A stretch of 64,000 nt of DNA from Pseudolactococcus insecticola. Its GTDB lineage: Bacteria > Bacillota > Bacilli > Lactobacillales > Streptococcaceae. Shown here one piece after another: positions 52,230 through 62,411 of the stretch. The stretch spans positions 45,343 to 109,342 of the forward strand of contig NZ_BLLH01000006.1 of NCBI RefSeq assembly GCF_011170065.1. Reading direction: 5' to 3'. The notes beneath the pieces are model-generated. The model did not search any database. It saw only the letters and a list, made by a program, of their open reading frames with translations, and was not told the origin of the DNA. The position numbers were made by a program, and so were the translations under genes. The number at the start of each line of letters is the position of its first letter. The stretch's first letter is position 1.

Positions 52230-53108
52230 TCATTTGATAAGATTGTTAAATTTCGAAAGCGCAAGATCCTCTTTTTTGATCAAGGTCCCAACGCCTTCAT
52301 CTGTGAATAATTCAAAAATTAGGGAATTTTTCAAACGTCCGTCAAGCAACACAGCTTCATTCAAGCCATTTTTCATGGCATACTTGATAGCTTCTAGTTT
52401 TGGAATCATACCGCCTGAAATCTTACCGTCAGAAATGAGCGTATCAATCTCTGACAATGTCGTTTCTGACAAAAATGACGATTCTTCTGGAAAATTCGAG
52501 TAAAGCCCACGAACGTCTGACAAGAGAATAAAACGTTCCGCCTGCAATTCCCCTGCAATGCGACTAGCTGCTGTGTCCGCATTGACATTGTAAAATTCGC
52601 CTGACGCATCCACACCCGCCGTTGCAATGACTGGAATAGCTGACGTTTTTGCAATCCGTTCAATAATTTCAGTATTGATTTTCTTGATTTTGCCGACAAA
52701 TCCTAGTTCTTCTGATAGTTGTTCTACCTCAATCATCCGCCCATCGACGCCAGAGATACCAATCGCTTCACCCCCAAGCCGTTGAATATCGCGAACCAGA
52801 CTCTTGTTTACCATGCCCGCAAGGGCAACAAGAGCAAGCTCAGCCGTCTCAGCATCCGTATAGCGCAGACCATTGATAAACTTACTTTCTTTGCCATATT
52901 TAGCTAGCATCTCGTTGATCGCAGGGCCTCCGCCGTGAACGAGGACGACGTTTATGCCCATGGTTTTCAAAAGCAAGATGTCACTCAGCACGGAGCGCTT
53001 GATTTTTTCGTCCGTCATGGCGTTGCCACCGTACTTGATCACGACCGTCTGCCCCTGATATTTGAGCATGAAAGGCAGCGCCGCAGTCAGCGTTTCAGCG
53101 ATATTCAT
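52230..53108 (-). CDS. argB: Acetylglutamate kinase
   Basis: A 292-residue amino-acid kinase, second step of arginine synthesis (N-acetylglutamate + ATP). VIKYGGNAM (about 23-31), VLVHGGGPAIN (about 56-66), FINGLRYTD (about 77-85) and the NVNADTAASRIAGEL ATP/substrate segment (about 173-187) are all present. Last gene of argCJDB; its ATG overlaps the argD stop by four bases. Confidence 0.96.
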   Translation of the reverse strand: MNIAETLTAALPFMLKYQGQTVVIKYGGNAMTDEKIKRSVLSDILLLKTMGINVVLVHGGGPAINEMLAKYGKESKFINGLRYTDAETAELALVALAGMVNKSLVRDIQRLGGEAIGISGVDGRMIEVEQLSEELGFVGKIKKINTEIIERIAKTSAIPVIATAGVDASGEFYNVNADTAASRIAGELQAERFILLSDVRGLYSNFPEESSFLSETTLSEIDTLISDGKISGGMIPKLEAIKYAMKNGLNEAVLLDGRLKNSLIFELFTDEGVGTLIKKEDLALSKFNNLIK

Positions 53109-54241
53109 AGCACCTCCTCCAAAATCACAACGCCTGCTTCTAGTTGCGCTTTTGTCATGACTAATGGTGGCAGGAGTCTGACAACGTCATGACCTGCTGA
53201 TAAGACAAGTAGACCTTTTTCTCGTGCTTCTGACAAGACCTGCCCTAGCTGACTTTCATCAGAAAGCTGAATCCCCACCATCAATCCAAGATTTCTGATG
53301 GCTTTGACAGACGTTTTTTTAGCCAGTTTATCAGACAATATTTGCTTGAAAAATTCCGCTTTATCTCTAACATCTTTCAAAAACTCTAGCTGTGACAGCT
53401 CAGTTAAAACTGCCTTTGCACTCGCCATGGCAAGTGGATTGCCACCAAATGTCGAGCCGTGTTTGCCAGCACTAAAAAAGTCTGCCCACTCATTTTTGAC
53501 AAACATAGCACCGACAGGCAGACCATTGCCAAGCCCCTTAGCTGACGTGAAAATATCAGGCTCAAAGCCAAAATGTTCAAAGGCAAATAATTTACCTGTC
53601 CGTCCAATGCCCGTCTGCACTTCATCAATAATCAATAGAATGCCTTGCTTTTGAAACTCTTTCAAAGCTTGCGCAAAATCTGCTGTGATTGGCATAACGC
53701 CACCTTCGCCCTGGACAATTTCAAAGATAATGGCACCTGTTTTTACCGTCACTGCTGCTTTCAGACTAGCAACATCATTATAAATCGCCTTGGTAAAATT
53801 CGGCACGAGTGGCGCAAAGCCTGCCTGAATCTTGTCTTGCATGGTTGCTGACATTGATCCAAAGGTCCTGCCGTGAAACCCATCAACAAAGGCTAAGATG
53901 TCAGTATCTGGCTTGATGAGACGGGCGAGTTTAAGCGCAGCTTCATTGGCCTCAGTGCCTGAGTTTGCAAAAAATCCTTTGTAAGCACCAGAAAAATTCA
54001 GAAAACTAGCAACATCTTCCTGCAAGGGATTTTCATAAAGATTTGACAGATGAGAAATCGCATCAATCTGCGTTTTGACGGCTGATTTTCCTGCTTCAAA
54101 AGAATAGCCTAGGTTCATCACACCGATGCCACTTGTAAAGTCCAAATATTTTTTACCAGACGCATCATACAGATAAACGTCTTCTGCGTGTGTAAATGTG
54201 ATTGGGATTCTAGTCCCGTAGTTTTGTAATAAATTTGTCAT
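53105..54241 (-). CDS. argD: Acetylornithine aminotransferase
   Basis: A 378-residue class III PLP aminotransferase. FFANSGTEANEAALKLAR (PLP phosphate site, about 90-107), IIDEVQTGIGRTG (about 204-216) and the Schiff-base Lys235 in SAKGLGNG are intact. It converts N-acetylglutamate semialdehyde to N-acetylornithine. Located between argJ and argB. Confidence 0.96.
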   Translation of the reverse strand: MTNLLQNYGTRIPITFTHAEDVYLYDASGKKYLDFTSGIGVMNLGYSFEAGKSAVKTQIDAISHLSNLYENPLQEDVASFLNFSGAYKGFFANSGTEANEAALKLARLIKPDTDILAFVDGFHGRTFGSMSATMQDKIQAGFAPLVPNFTKAIYNDVASLKAAVTVKTGAIIFEIVQGEGGVMPITADFAQALKEFQKQGILLIIDEVQTGIGRTGKLFAFEHFGFEPDIFTSAKGLGNGLPVGAMFVKNEWADFFSAGKHGSTFGGNPLAMASAKAVLTELSQLEFLKDVRDKAEFFKQILSDKLAKKTSVKAIRNLGLMVGIQLSDESQLGQVLSEAREKGLLVLSAGHDVVRLLPPLVMTKAQLEAGVVILEEVL

Positions 54242-54282
54242 GGCGGCTCCTATTTGACTCTATTAGTTATTATTTTGTATGC

Positions 54283-55494
54283 TTATGAATGGTAAAGAGC
54301 ATTGATTTCGACATATTTGTAGGTCAGATCACATCCCCAAGCAGTGCCTGATTTATCACCATTGTTTAGTTCAACATCAATCACGACAATTTTCTCTTTG
54401 AGCTTTTCTGACAGCTCAGCCTGATCAAAATCAACAGGTGTCGAATGCAATAAAACCAGGTCACTCTGAATCTCAAGTTCAATATCTGGCACCTCAAACG
54501 GCGCAACCTGGCCAATGGCTGAAATCACCCGTCCCCAGTTTGGATCAGCTCCAAAAATAGCCGTTTTGACAAGGCTAGAGCCTACGATGTGTTTGGCAAT
54601 CATGCGAGCTGACAACTCATCTGGCGCACCTGTAACATTGACTTCTATCAACTTTGTAGCACCTTCGCCGTCTGCCGCAATTTTCTTTGCCAAGGTTTGA
54701 CATACAGCAGCTAAAACAGCTTTAAAACCGTCATAATCCGCAGTGTCAGCTGTGATTTCAGCGTTTCCAGCTTGACCATTTGCAAGGACCAGCACTGTAT
54801 CATTTGTCGACGTGTCCCCGTCCACCGTGATCTGATTAAAAGTCACTTCGATGACTTCTGACAGGATTTCTTGCAGCAACGGCTGCGCAATCTTGGCGTC
54901 AGTTGTGATAAATCCTAACATGGTCGCCATGTTGGGATGGATCATCCCAGAGCCTTTACAGACCCCTGCTACTGTCACGACTTCTCCACCCAATTCGACT
55001 TGATAGACGATTTCTTTTTTGACCAAATCCGTCGTCAGAATCGCCTCAGAAAAGCCGTCAGAATGCCCATTTGTTGCAGAAAGTTTTGAAATGCCAAGCG
55101 CAATTTTATCCATCGGCAACTGCTTGCCAATCACGCCAGTTGAGCAAACTGCAACGTGTTTTGCATCCAGATCAAATTTTTCAGCAAGCAGGCGCTGTGT
55201 TTTTTTCGCATTAATCAGCCCTTCTTCGCCTGTTACGGCATTGGCAATCGCCGAGTTCACGATAATCGCCTGTGCCACACCGCCTGCCACAACTGTTTTA
55301 TCCAGCTTTACGGGCGCTGCTGACACTTTATTTGTCGTGAAAACACCTGCTACCGCTGCGGGCACTTCTGATAGAATAACCCCCATGTCAAGCTTTTGAA
55401 ACTTGAGCTCAGCGTGCGTCGCGTCTGCCACAAATCCTTTTGGTGAGGCGATATTGCCTTTTATTTCAGTCATTTTAGTCATCTTTACTACCAT
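54283..55494 (-). CDS. argJ: Ornithine acetyltransferase / N-acetylglutamate synthase
   Basis: A 403-residue Ntn-fold enzyme that moves the acetyl group from acetylornithine back to glutamate, giving the cyclic arginine pathway. The self-cleavage site is in HPNMATMLGF, with Thr191 as the nucleophile. CKGSGMIHPN, DGEGATKLIEV and the C-terminal DLTYKYVEIN are typical. ATG at 55494 is used; ATGs at 55482 and 55473 are also in frame. Confidence 0.96.
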   Translation of the reverse strand: MVVKMTKMTEIKGNIASPKGFVADATHAELKFQKLDMGVILSEVPAAVAGVFTTNKVSAAPVKLDKTVVAGGVAQAIIVNSAIANAVTGEEGLINAKKTQRLLAEKFDLDAKHVAVCSTGVIGKQLPMDKIALGISKLSATNGHSDGFSEAILTTDLVKKEIVYQVELGGEVVTVAGVCKGSGMIHPNMATMLGFITTDAKIAQPLLQEILSEVIEVTFNQITVDGDTSTNDTVLVLANGQAGNAEITADTADYDGFKAVLAAVCQTLAKKIAADGEGATKLIEVNVTGAPDELSARMIAKHIVGSSLVKTAIFGADPNWGRVISAIGQVAPFEVPDIELEIQSDLVLLHSTPVDFDQAELSEKLKEKIVVIDVELNNGDKSGTAWGCDLTYKYVEINALYHS

Positions 55495-55503
55495 CTTTCA
55501 TTT

Positions 55504-56547
55504 TTAAAATATTGGCACGAGGTCAAGCCCTGCTTTTTCGTCAAATCCAAAAAAGTGGTTCATGTTCTGAATCGCCTGTCCAGCAGCTCCTTTGACGAGA
55601 TTATCAATCACAGTAACGACAGTCAGCGTATTTGTCAGAGGATTATAGTCAAGACCGATGTCCGTGAAATTCGTACCGACAACCTGATGCAAGTCAGGCA
55701 GATGACCTTGATCAAACACCCTAACAAAATATTTATCGTCATAAAGCTCATGATAGGCGGAAACAACCTGCTCAAACGTAATATTTTTTGCAAGTTTCGC
55801 ATAGCTTGAGACGAAAATGCCACGATTGACTGGAATCAACGACGTTGTAAACTGGATAGGCAGCGTTTGATTTTGCCAAGACTTCAATTTATTGAAAATC
55901 TCAGGAATATGCTGGTGCTGATTGAGTTTATACATGCTAACATTTTCATTTACATTGACAAAATGGCTGCTGTCTGTCAGCTTCTTACCTGCGCCTGACA
56001 AGCCAGATTTGGCGTCAACAATGACACTATCGTAAGCAATCAAATCAACCTTGCTCTGATAAAGTGGTGCCAAACTCAGCAAAGTTCCCGTCGCATAACA
56101 CCCAGGATTTGAGATGTAGTTTTGCTGTGGTGTATCAAAATCCGCTAATAAATAGTCAGCCTTTGACAGCAGATCGCTATGAATGGCTGATTTTTTATAC
56201 CATTTTTCATATTGGTTGACGTCTTGCAGCCGAAAATCACCCGACAGATCAATAACTGGAAAATCAGCTAAAATCAGCTCACGCGCAAGCTCAGACGCAA
56301 TACCAGCAGGCGTTGCAAAAAAGACCAGATCAGACGTCGCCATGATTTCTGACGCAGAAAATGCTTTTATCGTCAGACTTGCATATTCTGGAAAAAATGC
56401 AAGTTTTGGAAAAATACTTGTTAATGATGTACCAATATTTGATGTGCCATAAACACCATCGATTTCAACTTCAGAATGGCCGTGTAATAGTCTTAATAAC
56501 TCTAAACCAGAATACCCAGAAATCCCAACAATTGCTATTTTTTTCAT
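55504..56547 (-). CDS. argC: N-acetyl-gamma-glutamyl-phosphate reductase
   Basis: A 347-residue enzyme starting at ATG 56547 (GAGGTGATC seven bases upstream), which gives the correct GISGYSGLELLRLL Rossmann start; a longer frame would translate the ARG box. Catalytic Cys150 lies in NPGCYATG. HQHIPEI near 243-249 is also typical. It reduces N-acetylglutamyl phosphate to the semialdehyde. First gene of argCJDB. Confidence 0.96.
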   Translation of the reverse strand: MKKIAIVGISGYSGLELLRLLHGHSEVEIDGVYGTSNIGTSLTSIFPKLAFFPEYASLTIKAFSASEIMATSDLVFFATPAGIASELARELILADFPVIDLSGDFRLQDVNQYEKWYKKSAIHSDLLSKADYLLADFDTPQQNYISNPGCYATGTLLSLAPLYQSKVDLIAYDSVIVDAKSGLSGAGKKLTDSSHFVNVNENVSMYKLNQHQHIPEIFNKLKSWQNQTLPIQFTTSLIPVNRGIFVSSYAKLAKNITFEQVVSAYHELYDDKYFVRVFDQGHLPDLHQVVGTNFTDIGLDYNPLTNTLTVVTVIDNLVKGAAGQAIQNMNHFFGFDEKAGLDLVPIF

Positions 56548-56562
56548 CTTGATCACCTCTTT

Positions 56563-56580
56563 ATTGAATATATATTCAAT
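56563..56580. promoter_or_regulatory. ARG box (ArgR/AhrC operator)
   Basis: ATTGAATATATATTCAAT is a perfect 18-bp palindrome matching the ARG box core TGAATWWWWATTCA. It lies between the -10 and the argC ribosome site, so arginine-loaded ArgR/AhrC would block the promoter. Confidence 0.85.
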
Positions 56581-56607
56581 TTTAATGTATAATATTGCAA
56601 TTGTCAA
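56579..56607 (-). promoter_or_regulatory. Promoter of argCJDB
   Basis: Consensus TTGACA (56602-56607), 17 bases and TAAAAT (56579-56584) on the minus strand. The ARG box touches the -10. Confidence 0.82.
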
Positions 56608-56698
56608 GTGAAATCTGATATTTTATGCAAAAAAATATTAAAATAGTATCTTTATACAAAAAAAGAACTGTTATAGTTCTCTTTTTCAAAATCTCATT

Positions 56699-57388
56699 TT
56701 ATGGCATTGCCATCCCATCTAGTTCCACCAGCGTCCCATTAGCCAAGCCATTATTGATCAAAGCGACAATTTTCTCACCAACCGTTGGCGCATCTTGCAT
56801 GAAGTCACCTGTCATGTTGCCATTCAAGTCCGTTGTCACAGGCCCTGGATGAATGCCAGCAATCGTCGTCGTTTGATTTTCATGTTCAAGCCACAAGGCC
56901 ATTGAAGTCGTCATCGTGTTTTGCGCTGCCTTAGAAGTCTTATAAGCAAATGGATTCAAAAAAACATTCGGACTGGTTGGCACCGTGATATTGACGATTT
57001 GCCCGTGACTAGCTTCAAGTATTGGTAAAAGTGCCTGAGTTAATGCAAAGGTACCGAAAAAATTCACCTCCATTGTTGATCGTAAATCTGCTAACGGCGT
57101 GTCATAGCCAATCAATTCTTGATTACCAGGAATACCCGCATTGTTCACAAGTAAGCTCAAGTCTGAATTTTCAAGTTGTTTTCCTACAGCATCCAAAGTC
57201 GCACTATCAGTCAAGTCAATCGCTTGCCAACTCGCGCTGATTCCTAACGCTTTTAAAGTTGCAACTGCGGCTTTGCCACGTGATGCATCACGCGCACCTA
57301 CGACTACTCGCCAGCCACTCAAACCGAGTTGCTTTGCGATTTCAAATCCAATTCCTTTATTTGCTCCTGTCACTAATGCTGTTTTCAT
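56699..57388 (-). CDS. Short-chain dehydrogenase/reductase
   Basis: A 229-residue Rossmann-fold oxidoreductase with coenzyme motif TGANKGIG (7-14), NNAG (82-85) and the catalytic YKTSK (Tyr149, Lys153). An Arg following the first strands (GARDASRG) favours NADP(H). The length and LALWLEHENQTTTIAGIHPGPV-like C-terminal part fit the carbonyl-reductase-like group. The substrate is unknown. The gene overlaps the MerR-type regulator by 32 bases, so that regulator probably senses the substrate or stress. Confidence 0.88.
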   Translation of the reverse strand: MKTALVTGANKGIGFEIAKQLGLSGWRVVVGARDASRGKAAVATLKALGISASWQAIDLTDSATLDAVGKQLENSDLSLLVNNAGIPGNQELIGYDTPLADLRSTMEVNFFGTFALTQALLPILEASHGQIVNITVPTSPNVFLNPFAYKTSKAAQNTMTTSMALWLEHENQTTTIAGIHPGPVTTDLNGNMTGDFMQDAPTVGEKIVALINNGLANGTLVELDGMAMP

Positions 57389-57899
57389 TTTGTTTCCTAA
57401 CCTTTCTTGTGTAGCGTGCGATTTTTATGTCGACACCTTCTAAATTTTCCTCTAACAACTTGATATGTGATAACACATTTTCCTTGTGCGCCTGCATTAA
57501 GACTAAACGCTCACTAACTGTCTCATCACCTACAACGACCAGATCAATATAGTGACGAATTTTCTTGATTGGCATCCCTGTTAGTTTGAGTTTAATCACG
57601 GTTTCAAGCAAATACTTCTGTGCTAACGTAAAAATACGATGCCCTGATGATGAACGTTCAAGAAAAGGTAGCAGACCTTGTTTATCGTAGTAACGCAGAG
57701 ATGATTCGCTGAGGTTATAGGCTGCTGCAATCTCCTGCATCGTGTAGGTCCGATTCAGTTTTGTTGCAATCTCATCTTTTTCTTCAGTCGTATATTTTTC
57801 ACGTACTGGCATCAATCCTTGCTCACGATAATGCTCAAGTGTTGTTAATGGCAGATTGAACGCATCTGCCAAATCCTGCATTGCATAACCTTTTGTCAT
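57357..57899 (-). CDS. MerR-type regulator with two HTH motifs
   Basis: A 180-residue protein. Residues 51-120 are a normal MerR domain (YTMQEIAAAYNLSESSLRYY, DKQGLLPF, GHRIFTLAQKYLL) followed by a coiled coil (about 130-165). Unusually, residues 4-30 repeat the first HTH helix pair (YAMQDLADAFNLPLTTLEHY, REQGLMP), suggesting internal duplication. No Cys ligands for metals are seen. Its 3' end overlaps the SDR gene by 32 bases, so the two are coupled; autoregulation is likely for a MerR protein. Confidence 0.85.
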   Translation of the reverse strand: MTKGYAMQDLADAFNLPLTTLEHYREQGLMPVREKYTTEEKDEIATKLNRTYTMQEIAAAYNLSESSLRYYDKQGLLPFLERSSSGHRIFTLAQKYLLETVIKLKLTGMPIKKIRHYIDLVVVGDETVSERLVLMQAHKENVLSHIKLLEENLEGVDIKIARYTRKVRKQNENSISDRSK

Positions 57900-57976
57900 T
57901 TTTTTACTCCTTTAGTGTTCATTCTACACCTTAAACCATACTTTAAGTCAAGTATATGACATCAAAAAAACAAAAA

Positions 57977-58004
57977 AAAAACGAATCAGTTTTGATTCGT
58001 TTTA
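57977..58004 (-). terminator. Terminator after lepA
   Basis: ACGAATCA-(loop)-TGATTCGT (57981-58000) with A/T runs on both sides, about 15 bases after the lepA stop on the minus strand. Confidence 0.8.
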
Positions 58005-58018
58005 AAAAATCGTTATTT

Positions 58019-59848
58019 TCACTCGTCATCCATACTCAAAACACTCAAAAACGCTTCTTGTGGCACTTCGACATTGCCAATCGCTTTCATGCGCTTTTTA
58101 CCTTTTTTCTGTTTCTCAAGGAGCTTGCGTTTCCGGGAAATATCACCACCGTAACATTTGGCAAGGACGTTTTTACGCAGAGCCTTGATGTCACTACGCG
58201 CAACGATTTTCTGACCAATGGCTGCCTGTATTGGTACTTCAAACTGCTGACGTGGGATGATTTTTTTGAGTTTATCCACGATTATTTTGCCGCGTTCATA
58301 GGCAAATTCCTTATGCACAATAAAGCTCAGCGCATCCACACGTTCACCATTTAGCATGATATCCATCTTAACAAGCGAGCTCTTGCGATACTCTGAGATT
58401 TCATAGTCAAAGCTAGCGTAGCCCTTAGTGCTTGATTTCAATTTGTCAAAAAAGTCGAAAACAATCTCTGACAAGGGCATTTGGTAGATGACATTAACCC
58501 GATTTTCATCGAGATAATCCATGGTCACAAAGTCGCCACGCTTACGCTGGGCAAGCTCCATTACAGCACCTACATAGTCCTGTGGCACCATAATCTGTGC
58601 CTTTACAAATGGCTCTTCGATGTTGTCAACACGCGTCGGGTCAGGAAATTCTGACGGATTTGCGACCTCAATCATCTCGCCGTCAGTCGTATTGATATGA
58701 TACACCACGCTTGGTGCCGTCATGATCAGATCAATGTTGAACTCACGCTCCAAACGCTCCTGGATAACATCCATGTGAAGCAAGCCAAGAAAGCCACAGC
58801 GAAAGCCAAATCCCAGCGCCTGAGACGTTTCAGGTTCAAACTGCAAACTTGCATCGTTAAGCTGTAACTTGTCAAGCGCCTCACGCAAATCATTGTATTT
58901 ATTTGACTCGATCGGATAAATCCCTGCAAAAACCATTGGATTCAGTTGTTTATAGCCGTGTAATGCCTCTTTTGCAGGATTGTCAGCAAGGGTGATGGTA
59001 TCACCAACTCGCGTATCAGCAACCGTCTTAATCGCTGCTGCGATATAGCCAACGTCCCCTGTCGCAAGAAACTCGCGTCCGACTGTTTTAGGTGTGAAAA
59101 TGCCGACTTCCGTCACGTCAAATGTCTTACCATTACTCATGAGCTGGATTTTATCGCCTGGCTTAACAATACCGTCCATGACACGAACTTGGAGAATAAC
59201 GCCACGATAGGCATCGTAAACTGAGTCAAAAATCAAGGCCTTGAGTGGATTATCAACAGAGCCTTGTGGTGCTGGTACTTTTTCGACAATCTGCTCTAAG
59301 ATATCTTCAATACCGATGCCCGCTTTTGCTGATGCAAGCACCGCTTCTGAGGCGTCAAGCCCAATCACATCCTCGATTTCCTTGCGCACACGTTCAGGAT
59401 CAGCTGCTGGCAAGTCGATTTTGTTGATAACTGGCAATATTTCAAGGTCATTGTCAAGCGCCAGATAGACATTTGCAAGCGTTTGTGCCTCAATACCTTG
59501 CGCTGCATCCACCACTAATATCGCGCCCTCACACGCCGCAAGCGACCGTGACACTTCATAGGTAAAGTCGACATGCCCTGGCGTGTCAATCAAGTGAAAC
59601 GTATAGTCTTCACCGTCTTTTGCACTATAATTCAGCTCAATTGCGTTAAGTTTGATGGTAATGCCGCGCTCACGCTCCAAATCCATCGAATCCAAAAGTT
59701 GCGCCTGCATCTCACGCGCCGTGACAGTCTTTGTCTGCTCTAAAATCCTATCAGCAAGCGTTGATTTCCCATGGTCAATATGCGCAATAATCGAAAAATT
59801 TCGAATATTTTTCTGCCGTGTTTTTATTTCATTTAAGTCAATAGTCAT
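58019..59848 (-). CDS. lepA: Elongation factor 4 (LepA)
   Basis: A 609-residue translational GTPase: G1 AHIDHGKST (22-30), switch RERGITIK, G3 DTPGHVDF (about 88-95), G4 NKID (about 140-143) and the LepA-specific C-terminal domain with [18 protein letters not shown]. It works on stalled or mispositioned ribosomes and helps 30S assembly under stress. Length is normal. It has its own terminator. Confidence 0.96.
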   Translation of the reverse strand: MTIDLNEIKTRQKNIRNFSIIAHIDHGKSTLADRILEQTKTVTAREMQAQLLDSMDLERERGITIKLNAIELNYSAKDGEDYTFHLIDTPGHVDFTYEVSRSLAACEGAILVVDAAQGIEAQTLANVYLALDNDLEILPVINKIDLPAADPERVRKEIEDVIGLDASEAVLASAKAGIGIEDILEQIVEKVPAPQGSVDNPLKALIFDSVYDAYRGVILQVRVMDGIVKPGDKIQLMSNGKTFDVTEVGIFTPKTVGREFLATGDVGYIAAAIKTVADTRVGDTITLADNPAKEALHGYKQLNPMVFAGIYPIESNKYNDLREALDKLQLNDASLQFEPETSQALGFGFRCGFLGLLHMDVIQERLEREFNIDLIMTAPSVVYHINTTDGEMIEVANPSEFPDPTRVDNIEEPFVKAQIMVPQDYVGAVMELAQRKRGDFVTMDYLDENRVNVIYQMPLSEIVFDFFDKLKSSTKGYASFDYEISEYRKSSLVKMDIMLNGERVDALSFIVHKEFAYERGKIIVDKLKKIIPRQQFEVPIQAAIGQKIVARSDIKALRKNVLAKCYGGDISRKRKLLEKQKKGKKRMKAIGNVEVPQEAFLSVLSMDDE

Positions 59849-59875
59849 AGCTCAATTTTACCATAAATTATGGAA

Positions 59876-59900
59876 ATAAAAAACCTTGTCTCGCGACAAG
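59876..59900 (-). terminator. Terminator after ndk
   Basis: CTTGTC-GCGA-GACAAG and a T-run on the minus strand, 18 bases after the ndk stop; it ends the six-gene ABC transporter-ndk transcript. Confidence 0.85.
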
Positions 59901-59917
59901 ATTTGACACTAACTGGC

Positions 59918-60337
59918 TTATTTTCCAAACCAGATCTGTATTTCACGCCGAGCTGACTCAGGACTATCTGACCCATGAACGATATTTTGGATTGCACCAT
60001 TTTCCTGTGCCCTTGCAAAATCACCACGAATCGTACCTGGCAAAGCAAGCACTGGATCTGTCACGCCCATCATCGTCCGCCAAGACTTGATCACATCTGG
60101 ACCGCTTGCGATACCTGTGACAACAGGACCTGACATCATAAATGTCGCAATCCCTTCAAAAAAAGATTTATCAACTAAATCCGCATAATGCGCTTCTAAT
60201 AACTCACGCGTAATCATGCGCATTTGTAAGTCTTCAATTCTAAAGTCACGGTTTTCAAGCCGACCTAGCACTTTACCGACAAGCCCGCGCTTTACGCCAT
60301 CAGGCTTGATCATAAAAAATGTTTGTTCTTGCATCAT
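59918..60337 (-). CDS. ndk: Nucleoside diphosphate kinase
   Basis: A 139-residue kinase that balances NTP/dNTP pools. [15 protein letters not shown] at the start and the phosphorylated His121 in [12 protein letters not shown] are typical. ATG at 60337 shares a base with the previous stop; a second ATG follows at once. Last gene of the transporter transcript. Confidence 0.95.
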   Translation of the reverse strand: MMQEQTFFMIKPDGVKRGLVGKVLGRLENRDFRIEDLQMRMITRELLEAHYADLVDKSFFEGIATFMMSGPVVTGIASGPDVIKSWRTMMGVTDPVLALPGTIRGDFARAQENGAIQNIVHGSDSPESARREIQIWFGK

Positions 60338-60813
60338 TACTCCTTTTTGTTTGTTTGACTAGTGATTTCATTTTCTATATTTTCGTCAGATGTAGCCCGC
60401 ATTTCCTTGAGTTGATGAATGAACCAAAACTCGAAAAAGAGGACAAGCCCAATCAAAAGCGCCCAGCCAATCATCACTGAGGAAAGTATCAAAAGTCCAG
60501 TAGCACCAGCCTTCATGTAAATTTTTTCAGGATGATGGTTGTTGACATATACTTTTGGTCGCGTGCCTACTTTTCCGAAATTTTTAAGCACATTAGCAAC
60601 AGGCGCAGTACTGTATGTCTTGCCCTTGTACTGATAACGGACCACTTTCTCGTCATCATGTCGGACAATAAGTCCTATGACGGCAGTTTTTGGATCCTTA
60701 TGCTCCGTCAGATAGCGCTGAAAATTCATGGCGCCGATAAAGAGAAAAATCAGCGCAAAGAAAGCAAGAATGACACGGGATACACGTTGAATTAGTTTTG
60801 TCATATTAGTCAA
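60337..60813 (-). CDS. DUF3592-like membrane protein
   Basis: A 158-residue protein with two membrane helices (about 11-30 and 103-128) flanking an outside beta domain ([20 protein letters not shown], then [13 protein letters not shown]), the shape of DUF3592 proteins. The function is unknown. It overlaps the ABC ATPase gene by eight bases and abuts ndk. Confidence 0.75.
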   Translation of the reverse strand: MTNMTKLIQRVSRVILAFFALIFLFIGAMNFQRYLTEHKDPKTAVIGLIVRHDDEKVVRYQYKGKTYSTAPVANVLKNFGKVGTRPKVYVNNHHPEKIYMKAGATGLLILSSVMIGWALLIGLVLFFEFWFIHQLKEMRATSDENIENEITSQTNKKE

Positions 60814-61573
60814 ATATCCTATAGAAATCTTCTAGTTTCAGCTGCGATTTCTCATCCGCAGCAAGGTCTTGGACAATTTTGCCATCTTTCATGACAATCA
60901 AGCGATTACCATATTTGAGTGCATCTTCCATGCGATGTGTGATCATGAGCGCCGTCAGATTTTGCCGGATGACAAGACTTTCTGTCAGATTCATGAGGGC
61001 AACCGACGTCTTTGGATCAAGCGCCGCCGTATGTTCGTCAAGCAGTAATAATTCAGGCGCCACAATCGTTGCCATAAGTAAGCTCAAAGCCTGACGCTGA
61101 CCACCTGAAAGATTACCCGTTGGCGTATCCAGATGCTTTTCTAGACCATTTCCGATCTGCTCAGCAATCTCAGAAAACTCTTTTTTATAAGCAGCAATAT
61201 TACGCAGTTTTAGATTGCGTTTTTTACCACGAAGCGCTGCAATTGCAAGATTTTCAGCGACCGTCATCCGAGGTGCTGTGCCCATTTTAGGATCCTGAAA
61301 GACTCGGGAAATGTCCTTGGCACGCTTTTCGGGTGATTTTCTCGTGACATCTTGACCATTGATGATGACTTGCCCTGAGCTCAATGTCAGCGTGCCTGAA
61401 ATGGCATTAAACAAAGTCGATTTCCCAGCACCATTACCACCTAGTACCGTAATGAAATCCTGCTCATAAATATCAAGTGTCACATTATCCAAAATCACCT
61501 TGCGCTCATCACCGTTTTCAATGATTTTAGTTGCATTTTTTAGCGAAATAATCGGGGTTTTCTCAGCTGGCAT
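60806..61573 (-). CDS. ABC transporter ATP-binding protein (TrpX-type system)
   Basis: A 255-residue ATPase: Walker A GGNGAGKST (45-53), signature NLSGGQRQA (about 154-162), Walker B LLLLDEHTAALD. It is most like ATPases paired with the short permease and ABC_sub_bind protein found here, a tryptophan-type uptake system. The start overlaps the permease gene by 11 bases. Confidence 0.92.
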   Translation of the reverse strand: MPAEKTPIISLKNATKIIENGDERKVILDNVTLDIYEQDFITVLGGNGAGKSTLFNAISGTLTLSSGQVIINGQDVTRKSPEKRAKDISRVFQDPKMGTAPRMTVAENLAIAALRGKKRNLKLRNIAAYKKEFSEIAEQIGNGLEKHLDTPTGNLSGGQRQALSLLMATIVAPELLLLDEHTAALDPKTSVALMNLTESLVIRQNLTALMITHRMEDALKYGNRLIVMKDGKIVQDLAADEKSQLKLEDFYRIFD

Positions 61574-62402
61574 TGACTTTCACCCCCTTGAAAAATCTAT
61601 CTTTCAATGTTGGAATCATGAGACAAATCGCTAAAACAATCGCACTGAAAAGCTTGAGATAGTTGGTATTAAAGCCAAGTTTAATCACAGCCAATATCAA
61701 AAATTGATAAAAAATTGAGCCAATAACAATGGCAAGCAAACGCTCAAACATGGACACATTGCCAAAGAAAACTTCACCAATGATAATGCTTGCAAGACCA
61801 ATCACGATAACGCCAATCCCTTTAGAGACATCAGCATAGCCGTCATTTTGGGAAATTAGTGCACCAGAAAGTGCAATGACACCATTTGACATGACAAGTC
61901 CTAGAAGCTCCATGCGGTCTGTATTGATGCCAAACGACTGCGCCATCTCCACATTATCCCCTGTTGCGATAAATGCCTGACCCAAGTTCGTGTTCAAAAA
62001 ATATAGCATGACAGCAATGACAATCATGACAGCAACGATACTGACCACAGTACTTTTGAGCTTAGCACTGCCCAGCAAGCCGAGGTTAGCGCGACCCATG
62101 ACCATGAGCATGATCGAATTACACGACGTCATGACGAGAATCCCAGCAAGCAGCGTCGGAATTTTCCCCTTTGTATACAGTAGCCCCGTCGCAAGTCCAG
62201 CGCCACAGCCAGCGACAAATGCGATAATGGTAGCAATAATTGGTGGCACACCGTTTGTAATCAGCGTGACCGCAACTGCACCACCCAAAGGAAATGAGCC
62301 TTCAGTCGTCATGTCAGGAAAGTTTAGAATCCGAAAGGTCATAAAGATTCCCAGACCTAAAATGGCCCAAAGTAGACCTTGATTGATAGTAGAAAGTATC
62401 AT
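61563..62402 (-). CDS. ABC transporter permease (TrpX-type system)
   Basis: A 279-residue permease with eight to nine hydrophobic segments, of the branched-chain/ribose-like permease superfamily (FRILNFPDMTTEGSFPLGGA near 23-42, GDNVEMAQSFGINTDRMELL near 150-170). It forms the channel for the substrate delivered by the neighbouring binding protein. Confidence 0.9.
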   Translation of the reverse strand: MILSTINQGLLWAILGLGIFMTFRILNFPDMTTEGSFPLGGAVAVTLITNGVPPIIATIIAFVAGCGAGLATGLLYTKGKIPTLLAGILVMTSCNSIMLMVMGRANLGLLGSAKLKSTVVSIVAVMIVIAVMLYFLNTNLGQAFIATGDNVEMAQSFGINTDRMELLGLVMSNGVIALSGALISQNDGYADVSKGIGVIVIGLASIIIGEVFFGNVSMFERLLAIVIGSIFYQFLILAVIKLGFNTNYLKLFSAIVLAICLMIPTLKDRFFKGVKVNAS

Positions 62403-62411
62403 ATGCGAGCT

